In this document: positions 9,813 through 18,795 of the stretch, one piece after another
How the letters are laid out: each line of letters begins with the position of its first letter
How positions within the stretch are numbered: position 1 is the first letter of the stretch
Source of the DNA: Marinomonas aquimarina
GTDB lineage: Bacteria > Pseudomonadota > Gammaproteobacteria > Pseudomonadales > Marinomonadaceae
NCBI RefSeq assembly: GCF_900089755.1
Contig: NZ_FLOC01000002.1
Span: forward strand, 248,001-312,000
DNA length: 64,000 bases
Reading direction: 5' to 3'
Notes under the pieces: model-generated
Told to the model about the DNA's origin: nothing
Database searches by the model: none
The model's input: the letters and a program-made list of their open reading frames with translations, nothing else
Made by a program: the position numbers and the translations under genes

Positions 9813-11765
9813 ATGATTCTTTATATTGCCGAAAAACCCAGCCTTGCTCGCGCCATTGCCAGCGCACTGCCGACGCCACAGAAAAAACACGATGGCTACA
9901 TCGAACTCCCCAACGGTGACTGCGTCTCTTGGTGCATTGGTCACCTACTGGAATTGGCTGAACCACAAGACTACAACCCAGCCTTTAAGCAATGGAATTT
10001 AGACCACTTACCCATTATTCCAAATGAATGGCAGTGGAACCCTAAAGCCAACACCAAAAAGCAGTTGGGCGTTGTCAAAAAGCTGTTAAAAAATGCCAAC
10101 CAGATTGTCCACGCAGGCGACCCTGATCGTGAAGGACAACTCTTGGTCGACGAGGTACTGCATTTTGCCAAGGTGCCAAAATACAAACTTGAACAAACCC
10201 AGCGCCTACTGATCAGCGACCTCACACCAGCCGCGGTAAAAAAAGCCCTAAATAAGTTACGTTCAAATAAAGAGTTTGCCGCGCTGTCTCGTTCTGCCCT
10301 AGCGCGATCAAGAGCGGATTGGCTGTACGGCATCAATCTCACTCGCGCCTACACCGTCAAAGGACGCCAAGCAGGCTATAATGGCGTTCTATCGGTTGGG
10401 CGAGTGCAAACCCCAGTCTTAGGCTTGGTCGTCAAACGCGACAAAGAGCGGGAAGAATTTGTGTCGAAAGATTACTTTCAGGTGGTCGCCCATCTAGAAA
10501 CGGACACTCAGCCCTTCCAAGCCAAATGGCTTCCCAGTGAGGCCTGCGCTCCCTATCAAGATGAGGAAGGGCGTGTTTTAAGCCAAGCTCTGGCAGAAAA
10601 CGTTGCCCGTCGCATCAGTGACAAACCCGCCACGGTGAAAGAGTTTAACAAGACTCCAAAAAAGCAGAATGCGCCACTGCCCTACAACCTTTCAGCGCTG
10701 CAAATCGATGCGGCGAAAGCCTTTGGCATGAATGCGCAAAAGGTATTAGACACCTGCCAAGCACTGTACGAGCGCCATCAGATGATCACCTATCCACGTT
10801 CTGATTGCCGCTACTTACCCACCGAGCAATTCTCTCAAGCCAATGGCATTGTCAGTAAACTAAAAGGCCTAGAACTCAACTTTCAAGCCGCTGCACAGCA
10901 GGCTGATCCTAGCCTAAAAAGCAAAGCTTGGAACGACAAACAAGTGGGCGCACACCACGCCATCATTCCGACTCAGCAATTAACGGCATTCAACAAGCTC
11001 AATAATGACGAAAAGAAAATCTTTGAGCTGGTTGCACGCCAGTACTTGCTGCAATTTATGCCAGCGTATGAGTACCTCGCCACCAAAATACTGGTCGAAA
11101 TTGAAGGCGGACTGTTCAGTGCCCAGGGTGTCAGTATATTGAAGCAAGGCTGGAAAGCCCTGATGCCGCCCAGCAAGAAAGAAGAGCCCGTGTTGCCACA
11201 ACTGGTGGTAGGGCAACAGCTTCATTGCCAACGCGGTGAAGTCTTGGCTAAGCAGACCACGCCACCTGACGCCTTTACCGATGCTACCCTGCTAGCGGCC
11301 ATGACCGGCATTAGCCGTTTTGTCAGCGATAAAGCCATTAAGGCCATTTTGAAAGAAACCGATGGACTGGGTACTGAAGCCACTCGCGCCGGCATTATCG
11401 AGCTCCTGTTTAAACGCAGCTTTTTACAACGCGAAGGCAAACAAATCCATGCCACGGCCACTGGCCGTGCCTTGATTGAAGCACTACCGGAAAGTGCCAC
11501 AGTCCCCGATATGACCGCAAAATGGGAAGCGATGCTCAATGATATTAGCCACAACGCACTCCCTTACCAGCAATTTATGGGGGAGCTTAGTCAAGCCCTT
11601 GAACAATTGATCAGCGGCGCACGCCAAGGGTCAATGAGCAACTTCGCCAACCTGCCTAAGGCCCCAGCGAAAACCCACTTTAAACGCAAGCGTCGCAGTA
11701 GCCAGAGCAGCTCGCAAACTCGCCCCAAGCGACGTACACCAAGCAAAGGCAAAGCAACCGGCTAG
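9813..11765 (+). CDS. topB: DNA topoisomerase III
   Basis: 650 residues (E. coli TopB 653). It is a type IA topoisomerase that decatenates DNA and resolves replication and recombination intermediates. The Toprim domain is at the N-terminus (MILYIAEKPSLARAI, with acidic residues Asp103, Asp105 and Glu107 in DPDRE). The catalytic tyrosine is Tyr327 in ITYPRSD. The TopoIA barrel follows to about residue 600. The tail is very basic (KRKRR, RPKRR), as in other TopB proteins, and may contact DNA. There is no C-terminal zinc-finger cysteine set, which distinguishes it from TopA. The stop codon overlaps that of the convergent LysE gene. Confidence 0.96.
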   Translation: MILYIAEKPSLARAIASALPTPQKKHDGYIELPNGDCVSWCIGHLLELAEPQDYNPAFKQWNLDHLPIIPNEWQWNPKANTKKQLGVVKKLLKNANQIVHAGDPDREGQLLVDEVLHFAKVPKYKLEQTQRLLISDLTPAAVKKALNKLRSNKEFAALSRSALARSRADWLYGINLTRAYTVKGRQAGYNGVLSVGRVQTPVLGLVVKRDKEREEFVSKDYFQVVAHLETDTQPFQAKWLPSEACAPYQDEEGRVLSQALAENVARRISDKPATVKEFNKTPKKQNAPLPYNLSALQIDAAKAFGMNAQKVLDTCQALYERHQMITYPRSDCRYLPTEQFSQANGIVSKLKGLELNFQAAAQQADPSLKSKAWNDKQVGAHHAIIPTQQLTAFNKLNNDEKKIFELVARQYLLQFMPAYEYLATKILVEIEGGLFSAQGVSILKQGWKALMPPSKKEEPVLPQLVVGQQLHCQRGEVLAKQTTPPDAFTDATLLAAMTGISRFVSDKAIKAILKETDGLGTEATRAGIIELLFKRSFLQREGKQIHATATGRALIEALPESATVPDMTAKWEAMLNDISHNALPYQQFMGELSQALEQLISGARQGSMSNFANLPKAPAKTHFKRKRRSSQSSSQTRPKRRTPSKGKATG

Positions 11766-12379
11766 CCCAGCGCTAGCCACACCCCCACCCCCATCATTAA
11801 GGTGCCCGCAATACGGTTCATAATGCGCACGTTGCCGCTTTTCATCAGCAAAGAGCGCAAGGTACGGCCACCAGAGGCGTAAATCAGCAAACAACAAAAC
11901 TCTAGCGTGAGAATGATGGCAATCAAACTCACTAGCTGCTTGGCAAGCGGTAGCTCAGGATGCAAAAAAGGCGGCAATAGCGCGACAAAGAAGGCCCACC
12001 CCTTAGGGTTGGCAATCGCCGTAATAAAGCCCTGGGAAATCAGCTCAGCAATGCTCGCTTGGCGTCCCTCAGCTTCAGCTTTGATGGCCATTTTGCCACG
12101 TGACAACCACATCTGCACACCAATGTAAGCGAGGTAGGCTCCCCCAACATACTTAAACAGAATAAACACGGTTGGGTAGTTTAACAGCAACGCTGCGACG
12201 CCCACCGCCGATAAGGTGGCCACCAGACCCACACCCGTGAGCTCACCGATCATCATCCACAGAGAACGTCGCACACCAATGGTCATCCCCAGCGTCATCG
12301 CCAAGGTCATACACATACCAGGTGTAATCGAGACAAAGAAGAAAGTTGGTACAAAAACGGAGAGTAAGCCCAAACTCAT
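11762..12379 (-). CDS. LysE family amino-acid exporter
   Basis: About 205 residues from the ATG at 12379. Five to six hydrophobic segments are visible, with the family start MSLGLLSVFVPTFFFVSITPG and the second signature (ISQGFITAIANPKGWAFF) near residue 125, as in LysE/RhtB exporters. It sits in the inner membrane and probably exports an amino acid or derivative; the substrate cannot be told from sequence. The 3' end overlaps topB: both stop codons lie within the palindrome GCTAGC at 11761-11766. The next gene upstream on the same strand is 100 bp away. Confidence 0.9.
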   Translation of the reverse strand: MSLGLLSVFVPTFFFVSITPGMCMTLAMTLGMTIGVRRSLWMMIGELTGVGLVATLSAVGVAALLLNYPTVFILFKYVGGAYLAYIGVQMWLSRGKMAIKAEAEGRQASIAELISQGFITAIANPKGWAFFVALLPPFLHPELPLAKQLVSLIAIILTLEFCCLLIYASGGRTLRSLLMKSGNVRIMNRIAGTLMMGVGVWLALG

Positions 12380-12480
12380 AGATGATACCCGCAGATAATG
12401 GTCAGAGCTCAAAAGTTGCCAGACATGAAGGCACTAGGCAATGGCAAACTGAGGGAATTAGAAGGAAGCCGTAGCAGAGA

Positions 12481-13269
12481 TTAGAAGTGTTTCTTTTTCT
12501 GAAACTCCCCTTGCTCCATAAACTTTTGCCACTCATCGTCAAGCTCACCTTCCGCTTCCGAATCTTCTGCGGATTCTGCTTCAAGCTCAGCTTCACGCTG
12601 CTGCAGTTCAAGGTCATCGTTAATTTCTTGAATGGCATCTTGATACTTATTGATCAATTCCGCCGCTTCAGGGTTCTCTTCGATCGGTTTAAGTTGATTG
12701 ATGGCTTCATTGTATTCGCTAATAGCGTCGTCCATTTTATGGGTCAAAAAGAACTGACGTGCTAAATAGTAATGATGGTCCGCGTTCACCTTATAGCGAT
12801 ACCAATTGATCAGCTCATCGAAATGGGCAAAGGCCTCATCATTAATTTGCTTATTGGATTTAGCGGACAGCAGATAACCATGAAAAGACTCAAATAGGCG
12901 CTTAAGCTCCATAATCTGAATTTCGTCTACCACCGGCTTAGCGCGACGTTTTTCATTGCTGCTTTGAAACTGAATCATCTCTTCGTTCAAGAAGCGACGA
13001 CGACGGGACAAAGGCTCATCTGGCTGCACCGCTAACAGCTCATCACAGATAGCAATCAGGCGTTGGTAAAGCCATAAGCGCATGTCTTTAGGCTGATATT
13101 GGGCCGGCATTTCATCTAGGTAACGGCGCACCTGACGCAATTGGTTGTTGAGTAACGCCGCTTTGCGCAGGCGCTCAATCCGAGCTTGCTCTTTCAGTTG
13201 TAGGTAAATAGCAAACGCAATAAAGCCACCGATTGCCATCAGCAGTAGCGTTATAATAATTGCCGTCAT
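12481..13269 (-). CDS. Membrane-anchored helical protein of unknown function, probable paralogue of the next gene
   Basis: 262 residues. One N-terminal transmembrane helix (about residues 3-22) is followed by a charged cytoplasmic helical domain and an acidic tail rich in Glu, Asp and Ala (about 225-250). A possible TPR-like helix pair is seen near 168-215 (FFLTHKMDDAISEYNEAINQ). No named domain is recognised. Architecture and spacing of several helices match the neighbour at 13339-14034 (see there). An ATG at 13269 is preceded by GGAAAAGAACC. The two genes are separated by 69 bp and are probably co-transcribed. A scaffold or envelope-associated role is possible, but nothing in the sequence proves it. 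Confidence 0.6.
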   Translation of the reverse strand: MTAIIITLLLMAIGGFIAFAIYLQLKEQARIERLRKAALLNNQLRQVRRYLDEMPAQYQPKDMRLWLYQRLIAICDELLAVQPDEPLSRRRRFLNEEMIQFQSSNEKRRAKPVVDEIQIMELKRLFESFHGYLLSAKSNKQINDEAFAHFDELINWYRYKVNADHHYYLARQFFLTHKMDDAISEYNEAINQLKPIEENPEAAELINKYQDAIQEINDDLELQQREAELEAESAEDSEAEGELDDEWQKFMEQGEFQKKKHF

Positions 13270-13338
13270 AGGTTCTTTTCCGAAGCGACTATTCTTTTAA
13301 TAATAGCTAAGCCATTAATTCCCTTATAGCAGAAGGAC

Positions 13339-14034
13339 TTAGCCTGCTCTAGAACTTTTTCCAAATAATTCGTTTTCAACCCGCTGAATGGTATTGTTCA
13401 GTTTATTAATCACCGCTTCAGACTCATTAAAGGAAGCCACCTTCTCCATCTCCGCTAGGGCATGGCGTAGCTTTTCCAATGCGCTCGCCTTCTTATCTAA
13501 TTCCAGGCTCGCCAGCGCTTCTTTCACCAGCAAATCGTGGTGTGCAAGACTAAAGGAAAAGCGGACCAGGGTCACTTGGTCTTTCGCGGTAGCCTTATCG
13601 ACAAAGCCATTACTAACCAAGCCTCGCAGCAGTAAAGGGACGCTTTGTAAGCCTTGTTGGACTTGCGACAACTGCACATGAGTCTGCACCTTGTCATTAA
13701 GCGAAGCTTGTTGCCCATTCTTGAGCTCGTCTAGCAGCCTAATGTAACCCGGCAGCATATCTTCTAAATCCCTTGCCAATTTATATCGGCCCAACAAGCC
13801 AACACTTGAAATTAAATACTCCACTAAGATTTGCTTAGCCATCAATGGCAAGTAGCGATCCGTCAAGCAATTGAGCAAATCAACAATGCGATAACAGCGT
13901 CGGCTGAGCTGCTCCAGCTCTTGTCGCTGGCGCTCTTGCCGCTCTTTTTGGAAGCGTAATAACGCCACCAAGGTGACCACAACCACACATGCAATTGTGA
14001 CCCCAACAATAATTGTCACCAGAAAACCAGTCAA
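13339..14034 (-). CDS. Membrane-anchored helical protein of unknown function, TTG start
   Basis: 231 residues starting with TTG at 14034, eight bases after GGAG; no ATG is available near the start. It has one N-terminal transmembrane helix (about residues 4-26), then a charged linker (RFQKERQERQRQELEQL) and a helical domain. Regions that line up with the 12481-13269 product are the RRCYRIVDLLNCL segment, the FSLAHHDLLVKEAL segment (neighbour: KVNADHHYYLARQFF) and the C-terminal ALEKLRHALAEMEKV...NKLNNTIQRVENEL pattern (neighbour: AISEYNEAINQL...NKYQDAIQEINDDL). The pair therefore looks like an old tandem duplication. Function unknown. Confidence 0.6.
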   Translation of the reverse strand: MTGFLVTIIVGVTIACVVVVTLVALLRFQKERQERQRQELEQLSRRCYRIVDLLNCLTDRYLPLMAKQILVEYLISSVGLLGRYKLARDLEDMLPGYIRLLDELKNGQQASLNDKVQTHVQLSQVQQGLQSVPLLLRGLVSNGFVDKATAKDQVTLVRFSFSLAHHDLLVKEALASLELDKKASALEKLRHALAEMEKVASFNESEAVINKLNNTIQRVENELFGKSSRAG

Positions 14035-14082
14035 ACAAGACGCTCCGCTAATAGAATCAGCAAATTAGATAGCTAAGCATAT

Positions 14083-14117
14083 AAAAAAACCGATCATGAT
14101 GCATGATCGGTTTTTTA
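14083..14117. terminator. Rho-independent terminator after the PiT gene
   Basis: AAAAAACCGATCATG and CATGATCGGTTTTTT form a long perfect stem with a very short loop. A and T runs on both sides allow it to act in either direction; on the minus strand it ends the phosphate transporter transcript. Confidence 0.9.
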
Positions 14118-14139
14118 AAAAGCGTCAAACTGAGCTCAA

Positions 14140-15708
14140 TTAAGCGACAGAAAAACCTAAAAGTGTGTAGAAGATGATCGCAGACAAAATCGCTGACGCT
14201 GGAACCGTGATGATCCAAGCTGCTGCGATGCGAAGCAGTGCCGAACGTTTAACCAGCTCTTTCTTGGTCGCTTTCTTCAAACTCTTACGCTCCTCCTTAG
14301 TGATCGGTGCAGATTGCAATGACTTCACTTCGCGTAGGATCGCACGCTTCTCTTCAACATCAGCCACTTTGAAACGCTCAACGAAGGCATGTGTTTCTTC
14401 TGCGCCTAGACCAGAGCTTGTAGAGTGCTTCTCGATTTGTGCCAGTTTCTTCTCGTAAGAAAGCTTCAAGTACTCACGTAGGAAGCCGACACCGAAGATA
14501 CCACCCACTGCGATGTGAGTAGAACTCACCGGTAGGCCTAGTTGAGAGGCAATAATAACCGTGATCGCTGCCGCCATCGCCACACAGAAAGCACGTGTTT
14601 TGTCTAGCTCAGTGATTTCAGAGCCAACCGTACGAATCAGTTTTGGACCAAATAGTGCCAGACCGATCGCAATACCAAGACCACCCACTAGCATTACCCA
14701 AAGAGGGATAGAGGCTTTGGCAGAAACACCACCATGTAGCAACGCATCATTGATCGCAGCCAATGGACCAATCGCGTTGGCTACGTCGTTGGCACCGTGA
14801 GCAAAACTTAGCAAAGCGGCTGAGACAATCAACGGAATAGTAAACAAGCTGTTTACTGAATCTTTCTCGTTACCTGTCAAGGCATTCGCAGCACGATCAA
14901 TCAATGGACGAACCACAAAGTAAGCCGTCATCGCCAAACCAAAACCAATGATCAGAGCGGTAATGATGTCTAGCTTCCAAATTTTCTTCAGACCCTTCAT
15001 GGCCAAGTAGGTTGAGAAAGCCCAAACCATGATGGCAACTAGGATCGGGACAACTTTCTTTGCCGAGCCGATCATGTCGCTCTTATAGGTAATCGACTTC
15101 TTAATGTAAATTAAGAAGGTGGCGGCGATAATGCCCCCTAAAGCAGGTGAGATCACCCAACTAGCCACGATCGCGCCCACTTGCCCCCAGTTGGCAATAT
15201 CCCAGCCACCAGCAGCAATACCAGCGCCCATTACGCCACCCACAATAGAGTGCGTTGTTGATACAGGAGCGCCTAGGTAAGTCGCAAGATTCAACCAAAT
15301 CGCACCCGCTAACAGTGCCGCCATCATCACCCAGATGAAGGTCTCTACATCGGCAATAGCATTCGGGTTGATAATGCCTTTCTTAATAGTACCGACAACG
15401 CTACCACCTGCAATCAAGGCACCGGCTGCCTCAAAGACCGCCGCAATCAAGATCGCACCGACCATAGAAAGTGCTTTTGAGCCCACTGCAGGGCCAACGT
15501 TGTTTGCCACATCGTTGGCGCCGATATTCAGCGCCATGTAGGCACCAAAGGCTGCTGCAATGGCCAGAATAGAGACATTTGAAATGCCCTCACCATGGCT
15601 GTATGCGTAGTAACCTGCAATCACAACGAATGCGAGCGCAATCAGGATACGAACAATGTCACCACCGCGGGTAGTTTTTGTGTCTGAGCCGTAATTTGCT
15701 AGATCCAT
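14140..15708 (-). CDS. PiT-family inorganic phosphate transporter
   Basis: 522 residues with ten or more hydrophobic segments. The two inverted PHO4 repeats carry the signatures GANDVANNVGPAVGSKALS (about residue 63) and GANDVANAIGPLAA (about 305), and the conserved PVSTTHSIVG and PVSSTHIAVGG motifs follow each. These proteins import phosphate (as metal-phosphate or with protons/sodium) through the inner membrane. A hydrophilic loop of about 80 residues precedes the last two membrane helices, as in longer PitA-like members. It stands alone between terminators, and a PHO-box-like site lies about 215 bp upstream, suggesting phosphate control. Confidence 0.95.
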   Translation of the reverse strand: MDLANYGSDTKTTRGGDIVRILIALAFVVIAGYYAYSHGEGISNVSILAIAAAFGAYMALNIGANDVANNVGPAVGSKALSMVGAILIAAVFEAAGALIAGGSVVGTIKKGIINPNAIADVETFIWVMMAALLAGAIWLNLATYLGAPVSTTHSIVGGVMGAGIAAGGWDIANWGQVGAIVASWVISPALGGIIAATFLIYIKKSITYKSDMIGSAKKVVPILVAIMVWAFSTYLAMKGLKKIWKLDIITALIIGFGLAMTAYFVVRPLIDRAANALTGNEKDSVNSLFTIPLIVSAALLSFAHGANDVANAIGPLAAINDALLHGGVSAKASIPLWVMLVGGLGIAIGLALFGPKLIRTVGSEITELDKTRAFCVAMAAAITVIIASQLGLPVSSTHIAVGGIFGVGFLREYLKLSYEKKLAQIEKHSTSSGLGAEETHAFVERFKVADVEEKRAILREVKSLQSAPITKEERKSLKKATKKELVKRSALLRIAAAWIITVPASAILSAIIFYTLLGFSVA

Positions 15709-15921
15709 AAAAAGAGTCTTCTTAGGTAATTAAACAACACTGGTTGGCGACGTGCCTCACCACCCTTTTCCTGGGAGGTGCTTCCAGCGATTCAAATTAA
15801 TCCATCAAAATTCATCAAATTGAAACGCGCGTCATTCTACACTTAGATCTTTTTTATAAAAACCCAATGCAGCCTGAAACTTGACACAATCTAGTGTTCA
15901 ATCAGCAAACATTTCATTTGG

Positions 15922-15939
15922 GTGACATTTATATGACTT
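15922..15939 (-). promoter_or_regulatory. PHO-box-like PhoB site upstream of the PiT gene
   Basis: On the minus strand AAGTCATATAAATGTCAC matches 15 of 18 positions of the E. coli-type PHO box (CTGTCATAWAWCTGTCAY), with the two GTCA units 11 bp apart. It faces the phosphate transporter. No convincing -10 element follows at the expected distance, and the site is about 215 bp from the start codon, so control is inferred, not shown. Confidence 0.5.
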
Positions 15940-15993
15940 TAATGTTTCAACTTTGTTACAGGCACTGTCATATTTCAAAAATATCTTTTAGCA

Positions 15994-16026
15994 CAAAAAA
16001 AAGGCTCCCGAAGGAGCCTAAAAAAT
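15994..16026 (-). terminator. Terminator of the aldehyde dehydrogenase gene
   Basis: On the minus strand TAGGCTCC, a TTC loop and GGGAGCC form the stem, followed by eight T residues. Confidence 0.9.
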
Positions 16027-16065
16027 AGAATTGGGGGGCCAATTCTCAGGGTAAAACTGTACGGC

Positions 16066-17583
16066 TTAGAAGAAGCCTAGAGGATTGATATCATAGCTCA
16101 CCAACATGTTCTTAGTTTGTTGATAGTGATCTAGCATCATCTTATGAGTCTCACGACCAACGCCGGATTTCTTGTAGCCACCAAACGCCGCGTGCGCTGG
16201 GTACTGGTGATAACAGTTCATCCATACACGACCCGCCTGAATGCCCCGTCCCATGCGATAAGCAAGGTTGGTATCACGGGTCCAGACACCGGCACCTAGA
16301 CCGAACTCTGTGTCGTTAGCGATCGCCAGCGCTTCCGCCTCATCTTTAAACGTTGTTACAGCGACAACCGGGCCAAAGATTTCCTCTTGGAACACGCGCA
16401 TGTCGTTGGAGCCTTTCAGTAGCGTCGGCTTGATGTAGTAGCCATCATTAAAGCCGTCAATCACTTCAGAATCACCACCGACCAGCACCTCAGCACCTTC
16501 ATCACGGCCGATCTGCAGGTAACTCATAATCTTATCGAATTGCTCTTGAGACGCCTGAGCACCGACCATGGTGTCTGTGTCCAGCGGGTTACCACGTTTG
16601 ATCTGACCGATACGCTCGACCACCAATTTGATGAAGTCATCATAGATGTCTTCTTGAACCAGCAGACGTGATGGACAAGTACACACCTCACCTTGGTTGA
16701 AGAACGCTAGCACGGTGCCTTCGACACACTTACTGATGAACTCGTCTTCCGCGTTCATGATGTCTTTGAAGTAGATGTTAGGGGATTTGCCACCTAACTC
16801 AACCGTGGATGGAATGATGTTTTCCGCGGCACATTTCATGATGTGTGAGCCAACTGGAGTGGAACCAGTGAAAGCAATTTTTGCAATGCGCGTACTGGTG
16901 GCCAACGCTTGACCCGCCTCAGCACCGTAACCGTTAACGATGTTTAACACCCCAGCAGGCAGTAAATCTTTAATGAGGTCTGCCAACACGAGAATAGAAG
17001 CTGGCGTTTGTTCCGCTGGCTTTAAGATCACGCAGTTACCGGCGGCCAAGGCTGGCGCCAATTTCCAAGCCGCCATCAGCAACGGGAAGTTCCAAGGAAT
17101 GATTTGACCAACAACACCTAGCGGCTCATGAAAGTGATAAGCGATGGTATTTTCATCAATTTCACCAATCGACCCTTCTTGAGCACGGACACAGCCAGCA
17201 AAGTAACGGAAATGGTCTGCTGCTAGCGGCACGTCTGCGGCGAGCGTTTCACGCACCGCTTTACCGTTGTCCCATGTTTCAGCCACCGCAAGCGCTTCCA
17301 GATTGGCCTCGATACGATCGGCAATTTTAAGCAGGATATTTGAACGAGCTTGAACGGATGTTTTCGCCCAAGCGTCTTTTGCTGCGTGAGCAGCGTCTAG
17401 GGCAAGATTGATATCTTCTGCGCTAGAACGAGGAATACGACAGAATGGTTTACCATCTACAGGACTTACGTTGTCAAAGTACTGACCTTTTACTGGAGCA
17501 ACCCATTCGCCACCAATAAAGTTTTCATACTGTTCGTTGAAGCTGACAACACTGCCTTCAGAACCTGGTTTTGCATAGATCAT
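16066..17583 (-). CDS. exaC: NAD-dependent aldehyde dehydrogenase, ExaC/AldB type
   Basis: 505 residues from the ATG at 17583, eight bases after GGAG; a GTG at 17592 is also in frame. It oxidises acetaldehyde or similar aldehydes to the acid with NAD(P)+. Visible elements are the Rossmann region ([29 protein letters not shown]), the general-base Glu in VELGGKSPN and the catalytic Cys in [13 protein letters not shown], which is the form typical of ExaC. It lies divergent from an AraC-family regulator, as in pseudomonads where this enzyme works in ethanol or amine-derived aldehyde oxidation. Two 21-bp direct repeats in the shared promoter are the likely operator. Confidence 0.92.
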   Translation of the reverse strand: MIYAKPGSEGSVVSFNEQYENFIGGEWVAPVKGQYFDNVSPVDGKPFCRIPRSSAEDINLALDAAHAAKDAWAKTSVQARSNILLKIADRIEANLEALAVAETWDNGKAVRETLAADVPLAADHFRYFAGCVRAQEGSIGEIDENTIAYHFHEPLGVVGQIIPWNFPLLMAAWKLAPALAAGNCVILKPAEQTPASILVLADLIKDLLPAGVLNIVNGYGAEAGQALATSTRIAKIAFTGSTPVGSHIMKCAAENIIPSTVELGGKSPNIYFKDIMNAEDEFISKCVEGTVLAFFNQGEVCTCPSRLLVQEDIYDDFIKLVVERIGQIKRGNPLDTDTMVGAQASQEQFDKIMSYLQIGRDEGAEVLVGGDSEVIDGFNDGYYIKPTLLKGSNDMRVFQEEIFGPVVAVTTFKDEAEALAIANDTEFGLGAGVWTRDTNLAYRMGRGIQAGRVWMNCYHQYPAHAAFGGYKKSGVGRETHKMMLDHYQQTKNMLVSYDINPLGFF

Positions 17584-17667
17584 ACTGTTCACTCCGTTAT
17601 TTTTGTTTTTTTAGCAACTTAACTACAGTCCATTCAATGTAGTCTGATGAAAACAACAGTTCTTGCC

Positions 17668-17709
17668 TGACAGTCTAAAAAAGTTGTCTGCCAGTCCATA
17701 AAAGTTGAC
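17668..17709. promoter_or_regulatory. Two 21-bp direct repeats, candidate AraC-family operator
   Basis: Units 17668-17688 and 17689-17709 agree at 17 of 21 positions and share the core CAGTC...AAAAGTTG. They are head-to-tail with exactly 21 bp period, two helical turns, which is the classical arrangement for AraC-family dimers. A third partial copy (CAGTCCAT) is at 17626-17633. They lie between the divergent aldehyde dehydrogenase and AraC genes. Confidence 0.65.
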
Positions 17710-17785
17710 CATGACCTATAATCTGGGGTAAAGATTAGACAACTCCACTCTGCACCATCATCCAACAAGAATTAAAGAGGTGTGT

Positions 17786-18685
17786 ATGACTCATCACTTA
17801 ACGAGCTTAGGGGTGCTACGACGCCCAACAGAGCTTGTTGAAAATCGCGTCTGCTTTGCCGGTCCTCAGGCCGAGCTGAGCATCTACGACACCTTCGAGC
17901 AAGCGGAGAAAGTCAGCCTAAAATCAGACTCTTTGCTCTACTGTGGCATGGTGACGGGGGCGAAAGTCATGCACACCAAAACCGCGCAAGACATTCCCTT
18001 TTTGCCTCATGAGTCCTTTATTCTGGCCCCCAAAGAAGAAGTCTTTATCGACTTCCCTGAGGCACAGTTGGAGCGTCCCACCACTTGCCTAACAGTCGAA
18101 ATCTCTCAGGAACGTATCGCCCAGATTTGTGACCGTATGAACGACGTCACCAATATGAATGGGTTGGCGCCAATTGACCCGAATAAACCGCTGCACACAT
18201 TACATACCCAAGGCACCCAACAAGTCATCGATCGCTTAGTCAGCGATTTTGTACAAAACGATCCGGATCGCGATCTACTAGTCGATTTTGGCGTCAGCGA
18301 GCTAGTGACACGCATACTGCGTCATCATGGCCGTGAAGCCTTGCTGAAGTTCACACAATTAATGCCCGATGCGAACGGCTTAACCCATGCTTTAAATTAC
18401 ATTGAAGCCAATCTAGCGATGCCATTAGAGATTGATTCGTTAAGCAAGCTGGCCTGCATGAGTCGCAGCCGCTTTTATCAAGAATTCAAGCGCCATCTAG
18501 GCTGTACCCCTAATGAATATCAACATCAGCGCCGCATGAATGTGGCACTGGAGTATTTAAAACAACGCCGTTCAGTCACAGAAGTGAGTATGGAACTTGG
18601 CTATCAAAGTTTGAGCCACTTTAGCCGTCGCTTTCACCAGCATTTTGGCGTTTCCCCGCGTCAAATCCAAAACCAAGTTAATTAA
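17786..18685 (+). CDS. AraC-family regulator of the divergent aldehyde dehydrogenase
   Basis: 299 residues from the ATG at 17786, five bases after AAAGAGG; a GTG two codons earlier overlaps that site. The N-terminal part is the AraC_N-type ligand domain (about residues 15-190). The C-terminal 100 residues hold the two helix-turn-helix units (LSKLACMSRSRFYQEFKRHL and VTEVSMELGYQSLSHFSRRF), ending with the usual GVSPRQ. The gene is divergent from the aldehyde dehydrogenase and the intergenic region carries 21-bp direct repeats, so it most likely activates that enzyme in response to an alcohol or aldehyde. The effector is unknown. Confidence 0.9.
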   Translation: MTHHLTSLGVLRRPTELVENRVCFAGPQAELSIYDTFEQAEKVSLKSDSLLYCGMVTGAKVMHTKTAQDIPFLPHESFILAPKEEVFIDFPEAQLERPTTCLTVEISQERIAQICDRMNDVTNMNGLAPIDPNKPLHTLHTQGTQQVIDRLVSDFVQNDPDRDLLVDFGVSELVTRILRHHGREALLKFTQLMPDANGLTHALNYIEANLAMPLEIDSLSKLACMSRSRFYQEFKRHLGCTPNEYQHQRRMNVALEYLKQRRSVTEVSMELGYQSLSHFSRRFHQHFGVSPRQIQNQVN

Positions 18686-18795
18686 TCCACGCCTCAATCC
18701 TAATTAAATGCCGTCCCCTAAGCAGCGGCCTTAGTGTTAGCAAAGGTTAGTTGATAAACTCTACTAACCTTTTCTCATTCTATAAAAGGATTGTC

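Larger units (their letters stand above)
15709..16065. other. Intergenic region upstream of the PiT gene
   Basis: 357 bp without a plausible gene. It holds the aldehyde dehydrogenase terminator (15994-16026), the PHO-box-like repeat (15922-15939) and, closer to the PiT start, an AT-rich stretch with two similar ATCAAA-type repeats (15810-15831). The PiT leader is therefore long if transcription starts near the PHO-like site. Confidence 0.6.
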
